A DNA stretch of 64,000 nucleotides from JADJEK01 sp052034255. Lineage in GTDB: Bacteria; Planctomycetota; B15-G4; JADJEK01. Shown here piece after piece: positions 28,807 through 37,028 of the stretch. Below the pieces are notes generated by a model that saw only the letters and a program-made list of their open reading frames with translations, searched no databases and had not been told where the DNA came from. The stretch is taken from contig JBPOIU010000021.1 in assembly GCA_052034255.1 (NCBI GenBank), positions 56,341 to 120,340 on the forward strand. The letters are read 5' to 3'. A program made the position numbers and the translations under genes. Numbering within the stretch: position 1 is the first letter of the stretch; every line of letters starts with the position of its first letter.

Positions 28807-28914
28807 CTCGGGCATCGAGTTCGCGCAGCGACCCGAGGGAGTTGCGGTCTCGTCCTCGCTCGGCGTCGCGAAGCGGCGACCGGTCGCGCGCATCGACCGC
28901 GATTCGAGCTCCCC

Positions 28915-28928
28915 GAGCGCCGGCGCTC
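28915..28928. terminator. Short GC-rich palindrome between convergent genes
   Basis: A 14-bp perfect palindrome (28915-28928) lies 5 bp from the stop of the minus-strand gene at 28933. It has no loop and no T-tract, so the terminator call is weak. Confidence 0.3.
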
Positions 28929-28932
28929 CGCG

Positions 28933-29640
28933 TCACTTGGCCGACTTCGCCAGTGTCGCTTCGATCTGCTTCGCGATCGCTGCCTGCTCGGCGAGGATGC
29001 GCGTGATCTCGCGGGACGCCGTTTCGGCGAGGACGCGCGCTTGTGCGACGTCCTTCGACGCCGTGTCGAGCACCTGGGCCGCCATCCGCTGCGTACTTCC
29101 CGATTCCGAGCTCAGTTGGTCGAGCTTGACGACCAGCGCATCCGCATCCGGTTGTCGGAGGGCGGACAAGCTCGCGCGCGAGGCGAACAGTGCGCCGGCG
29201 TTCACCAGCATCTGGTTCAACTTCGGTTCGGTTTGGCGCACGAACTCGTCGAGCAACGTCACGCGCTCTCGGAACTCCGCGCACGCAGCTGCCAGCTCCG
29301 TGGCCTGACGCTTCGCGGTATCACGTTCCTCGAGGAAGGGTTGGCGCGCACCGCTACTGGTCGGTCGCGCGCGTTCGAACTCCTGGAGCCGCCGCTGCTG
29401 GCCGTCGAGATTCCGTCGCAGTTCGGTCAGGCGTTCGTCCAAGCGGAGCATTTGGGGCCGCACGGCGCGCAACGCCGCGAGCGCGCTGGTGCTCTGGTTC
29501 AGGTCCCCTTGGGCGGTGTTCAGGACGGTCTTGATCTCGGATTCCAGGCGACCGAGGTCCGCGTACGAGTCCTTGAACAACACGAACAGAGCCGCGCCGA
29601 GGCCGAGGACGAGACCGACGACGATGACCAGAGCCTTCAA
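28933..29640 (-). CDS. Coiled-coil membrane-anchored protein of unknown function
   Basis: The protein has one N-terminal transmembrane segment (KALVIVVGLVLGLGAALFVLF) and then about 200 residues of near-continuous coiled coil (runs such as LRLDERLTELRRNLDGQQRR and QVLDTASKDVAQARVLAETAS). It resembles methyl-accepting or septum-type coiled-coil anchors only in architecture; I do not recognise a family. There is no ATG near the start. I chose TTG 29640 (235 aa) because GGGAG lies 7 bp upstream; TTG 29670 (245 aa) is an alternative with weaker signals. It is divergent from the HEAT-VWA gene, with a palindrome in the shared upstream region. Confidence 0.65.
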   Translation of the reverse strand: MKALVIVVGLVLGLGAALFVLFKDSYADLGRLESEIKTVLNTAQGDLNQSTSALAALRAVRPQMLRLDERLTELRRNLDGQQRRLQEFERARPTSSGARQPFLEERDTAKRQATELAAACAEFRERVTLLDEFVRQTEPKLNQMLVNAGALFASRASLSALRQPDADALVVKLDQLSSESGSTQRMAAQVLDTASKDVAQARVLAETASREITRILAEQAAIAKQIEATLAKSAK

Positions 29641-29693
29641 GGACCCGCTCCCATGCGACGTGAGGTGCAACCGTTCCGGCGGTCGTAGCTATA

Positions 29694-29709
29694 CCCGAAC
29701 TTGTTCGGG
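29694..29709. promoter_or_regulatory. 16-bp perfect inverted repeat between divergent genes
   Basis: CCCGAAC (29694-29700) and GTTCGGG (29703-29709) flank TT. It lies between the start of the coiled-coil gene (29640) and the HEAT-VWA gene (29795), so it could be an operator for one or both, or a hairpin in the leader. No regulator gene is adjacent. Confidence 0.4.
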
Positions 29710-29794
29710 CGTGACGGGTGAACTAGGTTCGTACGCCCGGTCGGGGGCCACTGCCGCCCTTCGAGGCCTCTTTCGGTGACAGGAGTGCGTCCGC

Positions 29795-31345
29795 ATGCGT
29801 CGAATGCTCATCGCAGCGTTGCTCGCGGTCGGTTGTGCCGCAGCCGTGGCTCGGGCCGATTTGGTCGACGACCTGATCGCGGAGTTCAAGCGCTTCTACA
29901 AGGGCAACGCGTCACCGGCCGAGAAGATCGAAGCCATCCACGTGCTCGACAAGGCCGATCGCGACAAGGCGGTGGAAGCGTTGGTCGACGCGTTCGACGA
30001 TTCGGACTTCACGGTGCGTCAAGCGGCCGTCGAAGTGGTGGGGGCGTATCGGGCGCCCGAGTGTTCGAAGTGGCTGATCGACAACGTGGTCGCGCCGAAG
30101 CGCGGTCCGTCGAGCGCGGTGCGCGCGATGGCGGCCGAGGCGCTCGGGCTCATGGGTGCGACCGAAGCCAGTGAACCGCTCGCGGCGTTGTTGCAAGACG
30201 CCGATGCCGCGTTGATCGCGAGCGTGTGTACCGCTCTCGGCCAACTGAAGTCGGTTTCCGCGATCCCGGCACTGACGAAGGTGCTGAAGGACGCGAACGA
30301 CGCGACGCAGATCGCGGTCATCGACGCGCTGGGCGCGATGAAGGTCCCGGAGGCGAATGCTCCCGTGCTCGCGTTGCTCGACGACCCGCGCTGGCAGGTG
30401 CGCGTTTCGGTCGTGGACGCGCTCGGCAAGCTGCGACAGAAGGAGAGCATCCAGCCGCTCATCGACCGCTTGCGCAAGGAAGACGGCCGCGTGCGCGACG
30501 ACATCAGCAAAGCGCTGCTGTCGATCACGACGTTCGATCTCGGCGTCGATCCGGACAAGTGGCAAACGCAGTGGGACCGCGTGAAGGACCGCTTCGTCGT
30601 CCCGACCGACGCCGAAGTCGAGAAGGCGCGCGCGGCGTTCGAAGCCGCGCAGTTGCGCTACCAGCCGCGCGGGGACGACTTCGCCGGCATCCCGACCAAG
30701 TCGACGCGCATCATCTACGTCATCGACATCTCCGGCTCGATGGAGGACGCGATCCTCAACAAGGAGAAGTTCAAACTCCAGGGCCGCACGTACTCGTCGT
30801 TCGTGAAGATGGAAGTCGTCAAGGACGAGCTGATCCGCACGATCCAGAACCTCAACGACACGGTGTTCTTCAACGTCCTCGGCTTCGCGACCGAGGTGAA
30901 GCCGTGGAACAAGTACGGCTTGGTCCAGGCGAACATCCTGAACCGCAACAAGGCCGTCGAGTGGATCAAGAAGCTGCAGCCGATCGGCGGAGCCTCGCAG
31001 AACTTGAAGAAGAAGGCGGGGCTCTCGGGCGCGGCGGGTGGCGGCCTCGGTCGCACGAACACGTATGACGCGTTGATGACGGCACTCGACGCCAAGGCCG
31101 CGCAGGCCGGCTACGACACGAATCTCGGGTCGCCGGTCGACACCATCTTCCTGCTGACCGACGGCGAGCCCACGGCCGGCCCGATCACCGAGGTCGACCG
31201 CATCCTGTCCGATGTCCGCCGCGTCATCCAATTGCGCAAGGTCACGATCAACACCGTGCAGATGGGGCGCAGCGAGAACGGGCGGGTCCTGCTCCAGGGA
31301 CTCGCGACCCAAAGCGGCGGCACCTACCTCGACCTCGGCGAGTGA
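29795..31345 (+). CDS. HEAT-repeat and von Willebrand A domain protein, exported
   Basis: The 516-residue protein starts with a signal sequence (MLIAALLAVGCAAAVARADL; the Cys could also make it a lipoprotein). About 30-240 are HEAT-like helical repeats (VRAMAAEALGLMGATEASEP, VRVSVVDALGKLRQKES). A VWA domain follows (about 300-515) with the MIDAS residues DISGS, a later NTYDAL Thr and LLTDGEPT, a binding site that usually coordinates Mg2+ and a protein ligand. Such HEAT+VWA proteins are common in planctomycetes, which supports the taxonomic inference. Function is unknown; a role in envelope protein interaction is plausible. The ATG follows an imperfect ribosome binding site (ACAGGAG). Confidence 0.85.
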   Translation: MRRMLIAALLAVGCAAAVARADLVDDLIAEFKRFYKGNASPAEKIEAIHVLDKADRDKAVEALVDAFDDSDFTVRQAAVEVVGAYRAPECSKWLIDNVVAPKRGPSSAVRAMAAEALGLMGATEASEPLAALLQDADAALIASVCTALGQLKSVSAIPALTKVLKDANDATQIAVIDALGAMKVPEANAPVLALLDDPRWQVRVSVVDALGKLRQKESIQPLIDRLRKEDGRVRDDISKALLSITTFDLGVDPDKWQTQWDRVKDRFVVPTDAEVEKARAAFEAAQLRYQPRGDDFAGIPTKSTRIIYVIDISGSMEDAILNKEKFKLQGRTYSSFVKMEVVKDELIRTIQNLNDTVFFNVLGFATEVKPWNKYGLVQANILNRNKAVEWIKKLQPIGGASQNLKKKAGLSGAAGGGLGRTNTYDALMTALDAKAAQAGYDTNLGSPVDTIFLLTDGEPTAGPITEVDRILSDVRRVIQLRKVTINTVQMGRSENGRVLLQGLATQSGGTYLDLGE

Positions 31346-31374
31346 CCCCTCGGATTTCCGCGGCCAGCGCGCCC

Positions 31375-31404
31375 TTGCAACGGCCGAACGCGCGGGCATA
31401 CTGT
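31375..31404 (+). promoter_or_regulatory. Candidate tRNA-Pro promoter
   Basis: TTGCAA (31375-31380) and TACTGT (31399-31404) are separated by 18 bp, and the tRNA begins 30 bp downstream of the -10. Confidence 0.45.
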
Positions 31405-31434
31405 TCCGCCTTCGTCACGGATGTTCTCCACGTC

Positions 31435-31512
31435 CGGGGTGTAGCTCAGCTTGGCTAGAGCGCTTGCTTCGGGAGCAAGAGGTCGCAGGTTCGAATCCTG
31501 TCACCCCGACCA
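31435..31512 (+). tRNA. tRNA-Pro(CGG)
   Basis: The cloverleaf is complete. The acceptor arm is CGGGGTG (31435-31441) paired with CACCCCG (31502-31508), the anticodon loop TTCGGGA carries anticodon CGG for codon CCG, and the T arm is GCAGG-TTCGAAT-CCTGT. The discriminator A (31509) is followed by an encoded CCA (31510-31512). The C at position 1 is usual for bacterial tRNA-Pro. Confidence 0.97.
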
Positions 31513-31733
31513 CATTCGCCCGTCCGCCTCGGGCCGTTCGACGCCCGCACGTGACCCTCCGACGTATCGCTGACCCGTGAGCACGCGTCCGAGCGCGGAC
31601 GTCGCGCTTCAGCGTGTGGTCCGTCGCTTCTCCACCGCGGGCCCCGTTGCCGTTGCGCGCGGCGGACGCGAGAATCCCGGTCTCCCCATTGCGCGGCCTC
31701 GGCGCTGCGTCGCATTTCTCGAGGAGTTTGGGC

Positions 31734-32216
31734 ATGAACGCGATTCGTCTGGCCGTCATCGGTGGGTTGGCCGCTTCGTTGCTCGCGATCGGCGTATTCG
31801 AAGGCGAGCGTGCGAAGAAGGACGAGGCGCTCGACTTCGGCAACTTCTCCGTCAGTTTGACGGTGAAGGACTTGAAGGCCTCGCTGGCGTTCTACGAGAA
31901 GCTCGACTTCGAGCAGGTCAGCGGCGACGTCGCGCAGAACTGGGTCGTCCTGAAGAACGGCTCGACGAAGATCGGCCTGTTCCAGGGCATGTTCGAACGC
32001 AACATGCTGACGTTCAACCCGGGCTGGAACTCGAAGAAGGAAGAACTTGCCGACTTCCAGGACGTGCGCGAGCTGCAGCGGAAGTTGAAGGAGCGCGGAC
32101 TGTTGTTCGGTGTGGAAGCCGACGAAGCGTCCGAAGGGCCGGCGTTCTTCACGCTGACGGATCCGGACGGCAATCCGATCCTCGTCGACCAACACGTGGA
32201 CAAGCCGAAGCGCTGA
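31734..32216 (+). CDS. VOC (glyoxalase/bleomycin-resistance fold) protein with N-terminal hydrophobic segment
   Basis: ATG 31734 has GAGGAG 7 bp upstream. The 160-residue protein has an N-terminal hydrophobic segment (RLAVIGGLAASLLAIGVF), then a vicinal-oxygen-chelate fold (about 35-155: FGNFSVSLTVKDLKASLAFYE, TLTDPDGNPILVDQH). The fold is used by dioxygenases, glyoxalases and resistance proteins; the hydrophobic start makes an exported or membrane-anchored form likely. Substrate cannot be predicted. The frame open to 31614 has no better site and includes part of the tRNA downstream spacer. It is convergent with the flippase-like gene, 24 bp between stops. Confidence 0.8.
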   Translation: MNAIRLAVIGGLAASLLAIGVFEGERAKKDEALDFGNFSVSLTVKDLKASLAFYEKLDFEQVSGDVAQNWVVLKNGSTKIGLFQGMFERNMLTFNPGWNSKKEELADFQDVRELQRKLKERGLLFGVEADEASEGPAFFTLTDPDGNPILVDQHVDKPKR

Positions 32217-32240
32217 CGCGGCGCGCGCACCGCCGCCGCA

Positions 32241-33230
32241 TCACGGCGTCTTCGGCGCAGGTCGCGTCCAGCGCATGACCAGCGTGGCGATGCCGGCGAG
32301 GATCAACGCGAACACCAGGATCGCCGCGTGGGCGCCGAGTGCGGTGGCCGCCGCGGCGTCCTCGTCCATGCCCGCGAGTCGATAGCCGGCGACCCAACCC
32401 GCTTCGAACGTCCCGACGTTGCCGAACGTGTTCAGCGGCAGGATCAGCGCGAGCGACAGGCCGGTCGAGCCGAGGATCGAACGCAGGAACGGGAACTCGA
32501 CACTGAACGCGCACAGGATGCACCAGCACGTGACGAACGTGCAGAGCCACTGCAGCTGTGTGACCACGAACACGGCGACGTCCGTGCCGCCCGCGCGGAC
32601 GCGGCGCGCATGCTCGGCGAGCGCATCGAGGCGTTGCCCCGCCGCCGCGCGGAACGGCGAGCCGCGATCGCCGCCGACGACGCGACTCGCGACCCGCGCG
32701 AGCGGGGCCAATGCGAACGTCACGGCGCCGGCGAGCGCGAAGACGGCGGACGCGACGACCCACAGCTCGGTCGGCGGGCCACTCGGGGTGTGCATCAGCA
32801 ACGCGGCGAGGAACCACGCCGCGATGCCTCCGACGTCGAACAGGCGTGACAGCAGCAGAGTGACCGCTCCCTCGCCCAGCGGAACGCCGTAGCGGTCCTT
32901 CGCCAGAGCGAGCCACGACAGCTCGCCGGTGCGCGCCGGCAGCAGCATGTTCGACAGATTGTGAACGGCCATCACGGCAGTGAGATCGACGAGCGGCGGG
33001 GTCGCGCTGACCAGCAGCAGCCGGAAGCGCAACGCGCGCGCGACGTAGCACGCGACGTACGCGAGCATCGCGTAGACGAGCGGAGCCGGTCGCGCCGCCG
33101 CAAGGGTGTCTTGCAGCGTCGCCAGATCGAGCGTGCGCAGCGCGAGCCACAACAGCGCCGCCGCGATGACGATCAACGCGAGGCGCTTCCAAAGCTGATG
33201 CGGGCGTCTGGGGAGTGGGGGCTCGGGCAC
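32241..33230 (-). CDS. Polytopic membrane protein, LPG synthase/flippase-like (UPF0104)
   Basis: The 329-residue protein has about eight hydrophobic segments (starting ALIVIAAALLWLALRTL) and matches the lysylphosphatidylglycerol-synthase transmembrane/UPF0104 pattern: NLSNMLLPARTGELSWLALAK in the first half and LALILPLNTFGNVGTFEAGW in the second. Family proteins are flippase-like and often serve envelope glycolipid or aminoacyl-lipid transfer. No soluble synthase domain is present. It is divergent from the O-antigen-ligase-like gene (133 bp gap). Confidence 0.85.
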   Translation of the reverse strand: MPEPPLPRRPHQLWKRLALIVIAAALLWLALRTLDLATLQDTLAAARPAPLVYAMLAYVACYVARALRFRLLLVSATPPLVDLTAVMAVHNLSNMLLPARTGELSWLALAKDRYGVPLGEGAVTLLLSRLFDVGGIAAWFLAALLMHTPSGPPTELWVVASAVFALAGAVTFALAPLARVASRVVGGDRGSPFRAAAGQRLDALAEHARRVRAGGTDVAVFVVTQLQWLCTFVTCWCILCAFSVEFPFLRSILGSTGLSLALILPLNTFGNVGTFEAGWVAGYRLAGMDEDAAAATALGAHAAILVFALILAGIATLVMRWTRPAPKTP

Positions 33231-33363
33231 GGCGGGAGTCTATCGGCCGATCCGGGAGCCGGAGTCGAGTCGCGCGGGATCATCGCCGGACCTCGAGCGC
33301 TGGTCGAAGCCGCGGTCCAGGCGGTAAAGTCCTCCGCCCTTCCCCGAACAGGACCCGGTCGTC

Positions 33364-35370
33364 ATGGGACGCTTGCTCTGGCTCCTCGCGGCAGCCCTCG
33401 CGCTGGCCGCCGTCATCGCCGTCCCGTTGGTCTTCGATCCGGCGATCCTGGAGTCCGGCTTCACGCTGAACGGCACGCTCGAAGCGAAGCACGCCGTGTT
33501 GCGTGCGGCTGGCTTCCTTGCCGCTGGCTTCGCGCTGCTCGCCGTCGCGGCATCCGGGCGCAGCGTCGTGCAATGGAGCCTCGTCGACGTCCCGACGTTC
33601 GGGTTCCTGGCGTATTGCGGGTACACGCTGACGTTCGCGCCGGATACGCCGAATGGCATCGCCGCATGGTCCTCGCTGGCCGCCGCGGCGTTCATCGGCA
33701 TCATCGCGCGCACCGTGGCCGCCGTCGAAGGGCCGGGCCGCATCATCCGGTGGACGATGTGGAGCGCGCTCGGGGCGGGAGTCATCAACTTCGGCGTGCG
33801 CGTCCTCCACGCCGGGCCGACGCTCACGCCGGGCAGCGAGAAGTTCGCGTCGCACCTGTTCTCGCACGACAACGTCGCCGCGCTGCTGTTCGTGCCGCTC
33901 ATCGCGTTGGCGGGCATGTGGGCCTTGCGCGCGCGCGGCCGGAGGCGAGCGTGGATCGCGCTCCTCGCCGTCGCCTGCATCGCGGTGCTGTTGCTGCTGA
34001 AGAGCAAGGCCGGCCTGATCGCGGCGGTGATCGGTCCGCTCGGTTTCATCGCGGCCATGGCGTTCTGGCGCATGGCGCGAGCCAGCATCGCGCACAGCCG
34101 CACGCGCGCCGCGCTGCTCGCCGTCGTCACCACCGGCGTGTTGGGCGTGCTCGTGTGGTTGCCGTCGACGCCGGCGGCCAGCGCATTCCTCAAAGAGCAA
34201 TTCAACCGCTTCGTCACCAGCGCGGACATCAACTACAACGCCGCGTACATGCGACCGGCGATCTGGAAGAGCATCTTCCGGATGGTCGAGGATCATCCGG
34301 CCGGCGTCGGGATCGGCAACTTCTCGGTGCAGCTGCCGCCGTACGACCTCGAGGTCACGACGCGCAGCCACGCGCACAACCAGTTCTTGCAAGTCCTCGC
34401 GGAGACGGGATTCCCCGGCTTCCTCGCGTTCGCGGCTCTCGTGGTCTTGGCGATCGGGGCCATGCTGTCGCGCGCGATCGCGCCACGGACGCAGGCCGAC
34501 GACGACGCGGACGCGATCGACTACGGCGTCGGCGCCGCGTTCTTCGTGATGTTGCTTCAAAGCGTGTTCGAGACGCCGCTGTCGTATCCGTTCACCGCTC
34601 TGAACTGGTTCGTGCTGGTCGGCGTCGCGACTCGCCGGCCGCTCGCGGCGCAACCGCGTACGGTCGGACCGATCGGACGCATGCTGTGCGCCACGCTCGC
34701 GTTGTTCGCTCTGTACGTCGGCAGCGTGCGCGCGAGCGCACCGATGATCCAGTTCGAGCGCTTCCGCGCCGGCGCCGCGCATCTGTCCGCGGGTGACTTT
34801 GCGACCGGCGTCGACAAGATCGAGCGCGCGCTCGCGTTTGGCAGCGACAGTTATCTGGTCCGCAAGCGGCTCGCGGAGATCTACAGCGCCGGAAGCGCCT
34901 ACGATCGCGCGCTGGCGCACGCCGACCGCGCGATCGCGATGTGTCCCCACGACTACGAACTCCATCGGATCCGCGGCGGTTGTCTTGCGCACCTCGGTCG
35001 CACCGACGAAGCCCTGGCGGCGTTCGATCAAGTCGATCGACTGCTGCGCCATCCGCGGGAGACCGGCTATTTGCGCGGTGAAGCGCTGGTGCTGGGCGGC
35101 CGCACCGATGAAGCCATCCGCGCGTTGGAGGGGTTTCGGGAGACGGTCGCCGAGTCCAGCTCGCTGCTGTTGCTGCTCGCGAACGCGTACTACGACCGGG
35201 CCGTCAAGGTCCGCGATCTCGGCGACGGCACGAAGGCGGAAGAGCTTTATTCACGGTTCCTTGCGGTGGGTGGAGCCCAACCCGGCGGGTGGGTCACGGG
35301 GCGGATCCGGCAGATCGGGCACTGGCGCCGCACGGGCGAGCTGAACGGCGTCAAAGACCCGCCGAAGTAG
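33364..35370 (+). CDS. O-antigen ligase/polymerase-like membrane protein with TPR tail
   Basis: The 668-residue protein has multiple transmembrane segments in its first ~470 residues. It has the family landmark HNQFLQVLAETGFPGFLAF, which matches the Wzy_C/WaaL 'H-N-x-x-L-Q-x-x-x-E-x-G' motif. The last ~200 residues are TPR-like (VRKRLAEIYSAGSAYDRALAH, AHLGRTDEALAAFDQVD). Proteins of this build polymerise or transfer glycans on a lipid carrier at the outer side of the membrane. No other glycan genes are adjacent, so the glycan is unknown. A -10-like TAAAGT (33324-33329) lies 35 bp upstream of the ATG at 33364. Confidence 0.85.
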   Translation: MGRLLWLLAAALALAAVIAVPLVFDPAILESGFTLNGTLEAKHAVLRAAGFLAAGFALLAVAASGRSVVQWSLVDVPTFGFLAYCGYTLTFAPDTPNGIAAWSSLAAAAFIGIIARTVAAVEGPGRIIRWTMWSALGAGVINFGVRVLHAGPTLTPGSEKFASHLFSHDNVAALLFVPLIALAGMWALRARGRRRAWIALLAVACIAVLLLLKSKAGLIAAVIGPLGFIAAMAFWRMARASIAHSRTRAALLAVVTTGVLGVLVWLPSTPAASAFLKEQFNRFVTSADINYNAAYMRPAIWKSIFRMVEDHPAGVGIGNFSVQLPPYDLEVTTRSHAHNQFLQVLAETGFPGFLAFAALVVLAIGAMLSRAIAPRTQADDDADAIDYGVGAAFFVMLLQSVFETPLSYPFTALNWFVLVGVATRRPLAAQPRTVGPIGRMLCATLALFALYVGSVRASAPMIQFERFRAGAAHLSAGDFATGVDKIERALAFGSDSYLVRKRLAEIYSAGSAYDRALAHADRAIAMCPHDYELHRIRGGCLAHLGRTDEALAAFDQVDRLLRHPRETGYLRGEALVLGGRTDEAIRALEGFRETVAESSSLLLLLANAYYDRAVKVRDLGDGTKAEELYSRFLAVGGAQPGGWVTGRIRQIGHWRRTGELNGVKDPPK

Positions 35371-35466
35371 GCTCGGTCGGGGCCGCCCACGCGCGGCGCC
35401 GCGGGCGGCGCGCACGAGATCATCGCGCGTCTTCTTCGCGCCCGAGGGCCTCGCTATGCTGGCCCA

Positions 35467-37002
35467 ATGGCACGCACACCGACGAAGTCCCACTCGTCCC
35501 CGCCCCCCAAGCCCACGCGCAAGACCACGGCGAGCAACGTGGTCGTCGCACCCGCGGACAAGATCATCGGCGAAGGCATCACGTTCGACGACGTGTTGAT
35601 GGTGCCGATGCGTTCCGACGTGTTGCCGTCGGACGTCTCCACGGCGGGGCGCCTCACCCGACGCATCGAGTTGGCGATCCCGCTGGTGTCGGCGGCGATG
35701 GACACCGTCACCGAATCGGCGCTGGCGATCGCACTCGCGCGGCAGGGCGGCATCGGCATCGTCCACAAGAACCTGCCGATCGAGCGTCAAGTCGCGGAAG
35801 TCGAAGCCGTGAAGCGCTCGGCGAACGGCGTCATCCAAGACCCGATCACGCTGGCGCCCGACGCGACCATCGGCGAAGCGTGGAAGATGATGAGCGAGCA
35901 GAAGATCTCGGGCCTGCCCGTGCTCGCCGACGACACGGTGGTGGGGATCCTGACGAACCGCGATCTGCGCTTCCACCGTGACCCCGAAGTCCGCGTGTCG
36001 GAGGTGATGACGAAGAAGCTCATCACCGCGCCGCCGCAGACCACGCTCGACCAAGCGCGCGACATCCTGCATCGCAACAAGATCGAGAAGCTCCTGCTCG
36101 TCGACGACCGCATGCGCTTGCGCGGCCTGATCACGATGAAGGACATCAAGAACCTCGCCGAGTTCCCGAACGCGGCGCGCGACGCACGCGGCCGGCTGCG
36201 CGTCGGTGCGGCGGTCGGTGTGAAGGACGACGGCCGCGCCACGGCGTTGGTCGAAGCCGGCGTCGACGTGCTCGTCGTCGATACCGCGCACGGACACTCG
36301 AAGAACGTCATCGACGCGGTGCGCCGCATCAAGGCCATGCACGACATCGACGTCGTCGCGGGCAACATCGCCACGGCGGCCGCCGCGCGCGAACTGATCG
36401 CGGCCGGCGCGGATGGCATCAAGGTCGGCATCGGGCCGGGCTCGATCTGCACCACCCGCATCGTCGCCGGTGTCGGTGTGCCGCAGATCTCGGCGGTGCT
36501 CGCGTGTGCGGAAGTCGCGCGCGTCGCAGGCGTGCCGGTGATCGCCGACGGCGGTGTCCGACATTCGGGCGACATCGTCAAGGCGCTGGCGTGCGGAGCG
36601 AGCACCGTGATGCTCGGCGGCTTGTTCGCCGGCACCGAAGAGAGCCCGGGCGAGGTCGTGCTGCATCGCGGCCGTACCTACAAGGCCGTACGCGGCATGG
36701 GCAGCCTCGGCGCGATGATGCAAGGTTCCGCGGATCGCTATCGGCAGTCCGACGTGTCGGAGCGCGACAAGTTCGTGCCCGAAGGCGTCGAGGGCATCGT
36801 GCCGTTCAAGGGCCCGCTGGCGAACCTGATCTACCAGCTCGTCGGCGGCTTGCGCGCGGGCATGGGCTATTGCGGCGCCGCGACGCTCGACGATCTGTAC
36901 GCGAAGAGTCGTTTCCTGAAGATCTCGAGCGCGAGCCTTCGTGAGAGCCATCCGCACGATCTCGAGATCACCAAGGAAGCGCCGAACTACTCGAATTCCT
37001 GA
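35467..37002 (+). CDS. guaB: Inosine-5'-monophosphate dehydrogenase
   Basis: GuaB oxidises IMP to XMP, the committed step to guanine nucleotides. The 511 residues contain the TIM-barrel, a CBS pair (about 125-235) and the catalytic loop GPGSICTTR with Cys328. A ~34-residue N-terminal extension, rich in Pro, Ser, Lys and Thr, precedes the usual start of the barrel (EGITFDDVLMVP); the function of the extension is unknown. It is the first gene of a set with guaA (26 bp downstream) and an MFS transporter. A -10-like TATGCT lies close to the start. Confidence 0.97.
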   Translation: MARTPTKSHSSPPPKPTRKTTASNVVVAPADKIIGEGITFDDVLMVPMRSDVLPSDVSTAGRLTRRIELAIPLVSAAMDTVTESALAIALARQGGIGIVHKNLPIERQVAEVEAVKRSANGVIQDPITLAPDATIGEAWKMMSEQKISGLPVLADDTVVGILTNRDLRFHRDPEVRVSEVMTKKLITAPPQTTLDQARDILHRNKIEKLLLVDDRMRLRGLITMKDIKNLAEFPNAARDARGRLRVGAAVGVKDDGRATALVEAGVDVLVVDTAHGHSKNVIDAVRRIKAMHDIDVVAGNIATAAAARELIAAGADGIKVGIGPGSICTTRIVAGVGVPQISAVLACAEVARVAGVPVIADGGVRHSGDIVKALACGASTVMLGGLFAGTEESPGEVVLHRGRTYKAVRGMGSLGAMMQGSADRYRQSDVSERDKFVPEGVEGIVPFKGPLANLIYQLVGGLRAGMGYCGAATLDDLYAKSRFLKISSASLRESHPHDLEITKEAPNYSNS

Positions 37003-37028
37003 CGCGCAAGAGAAGGCGACACGACCCC

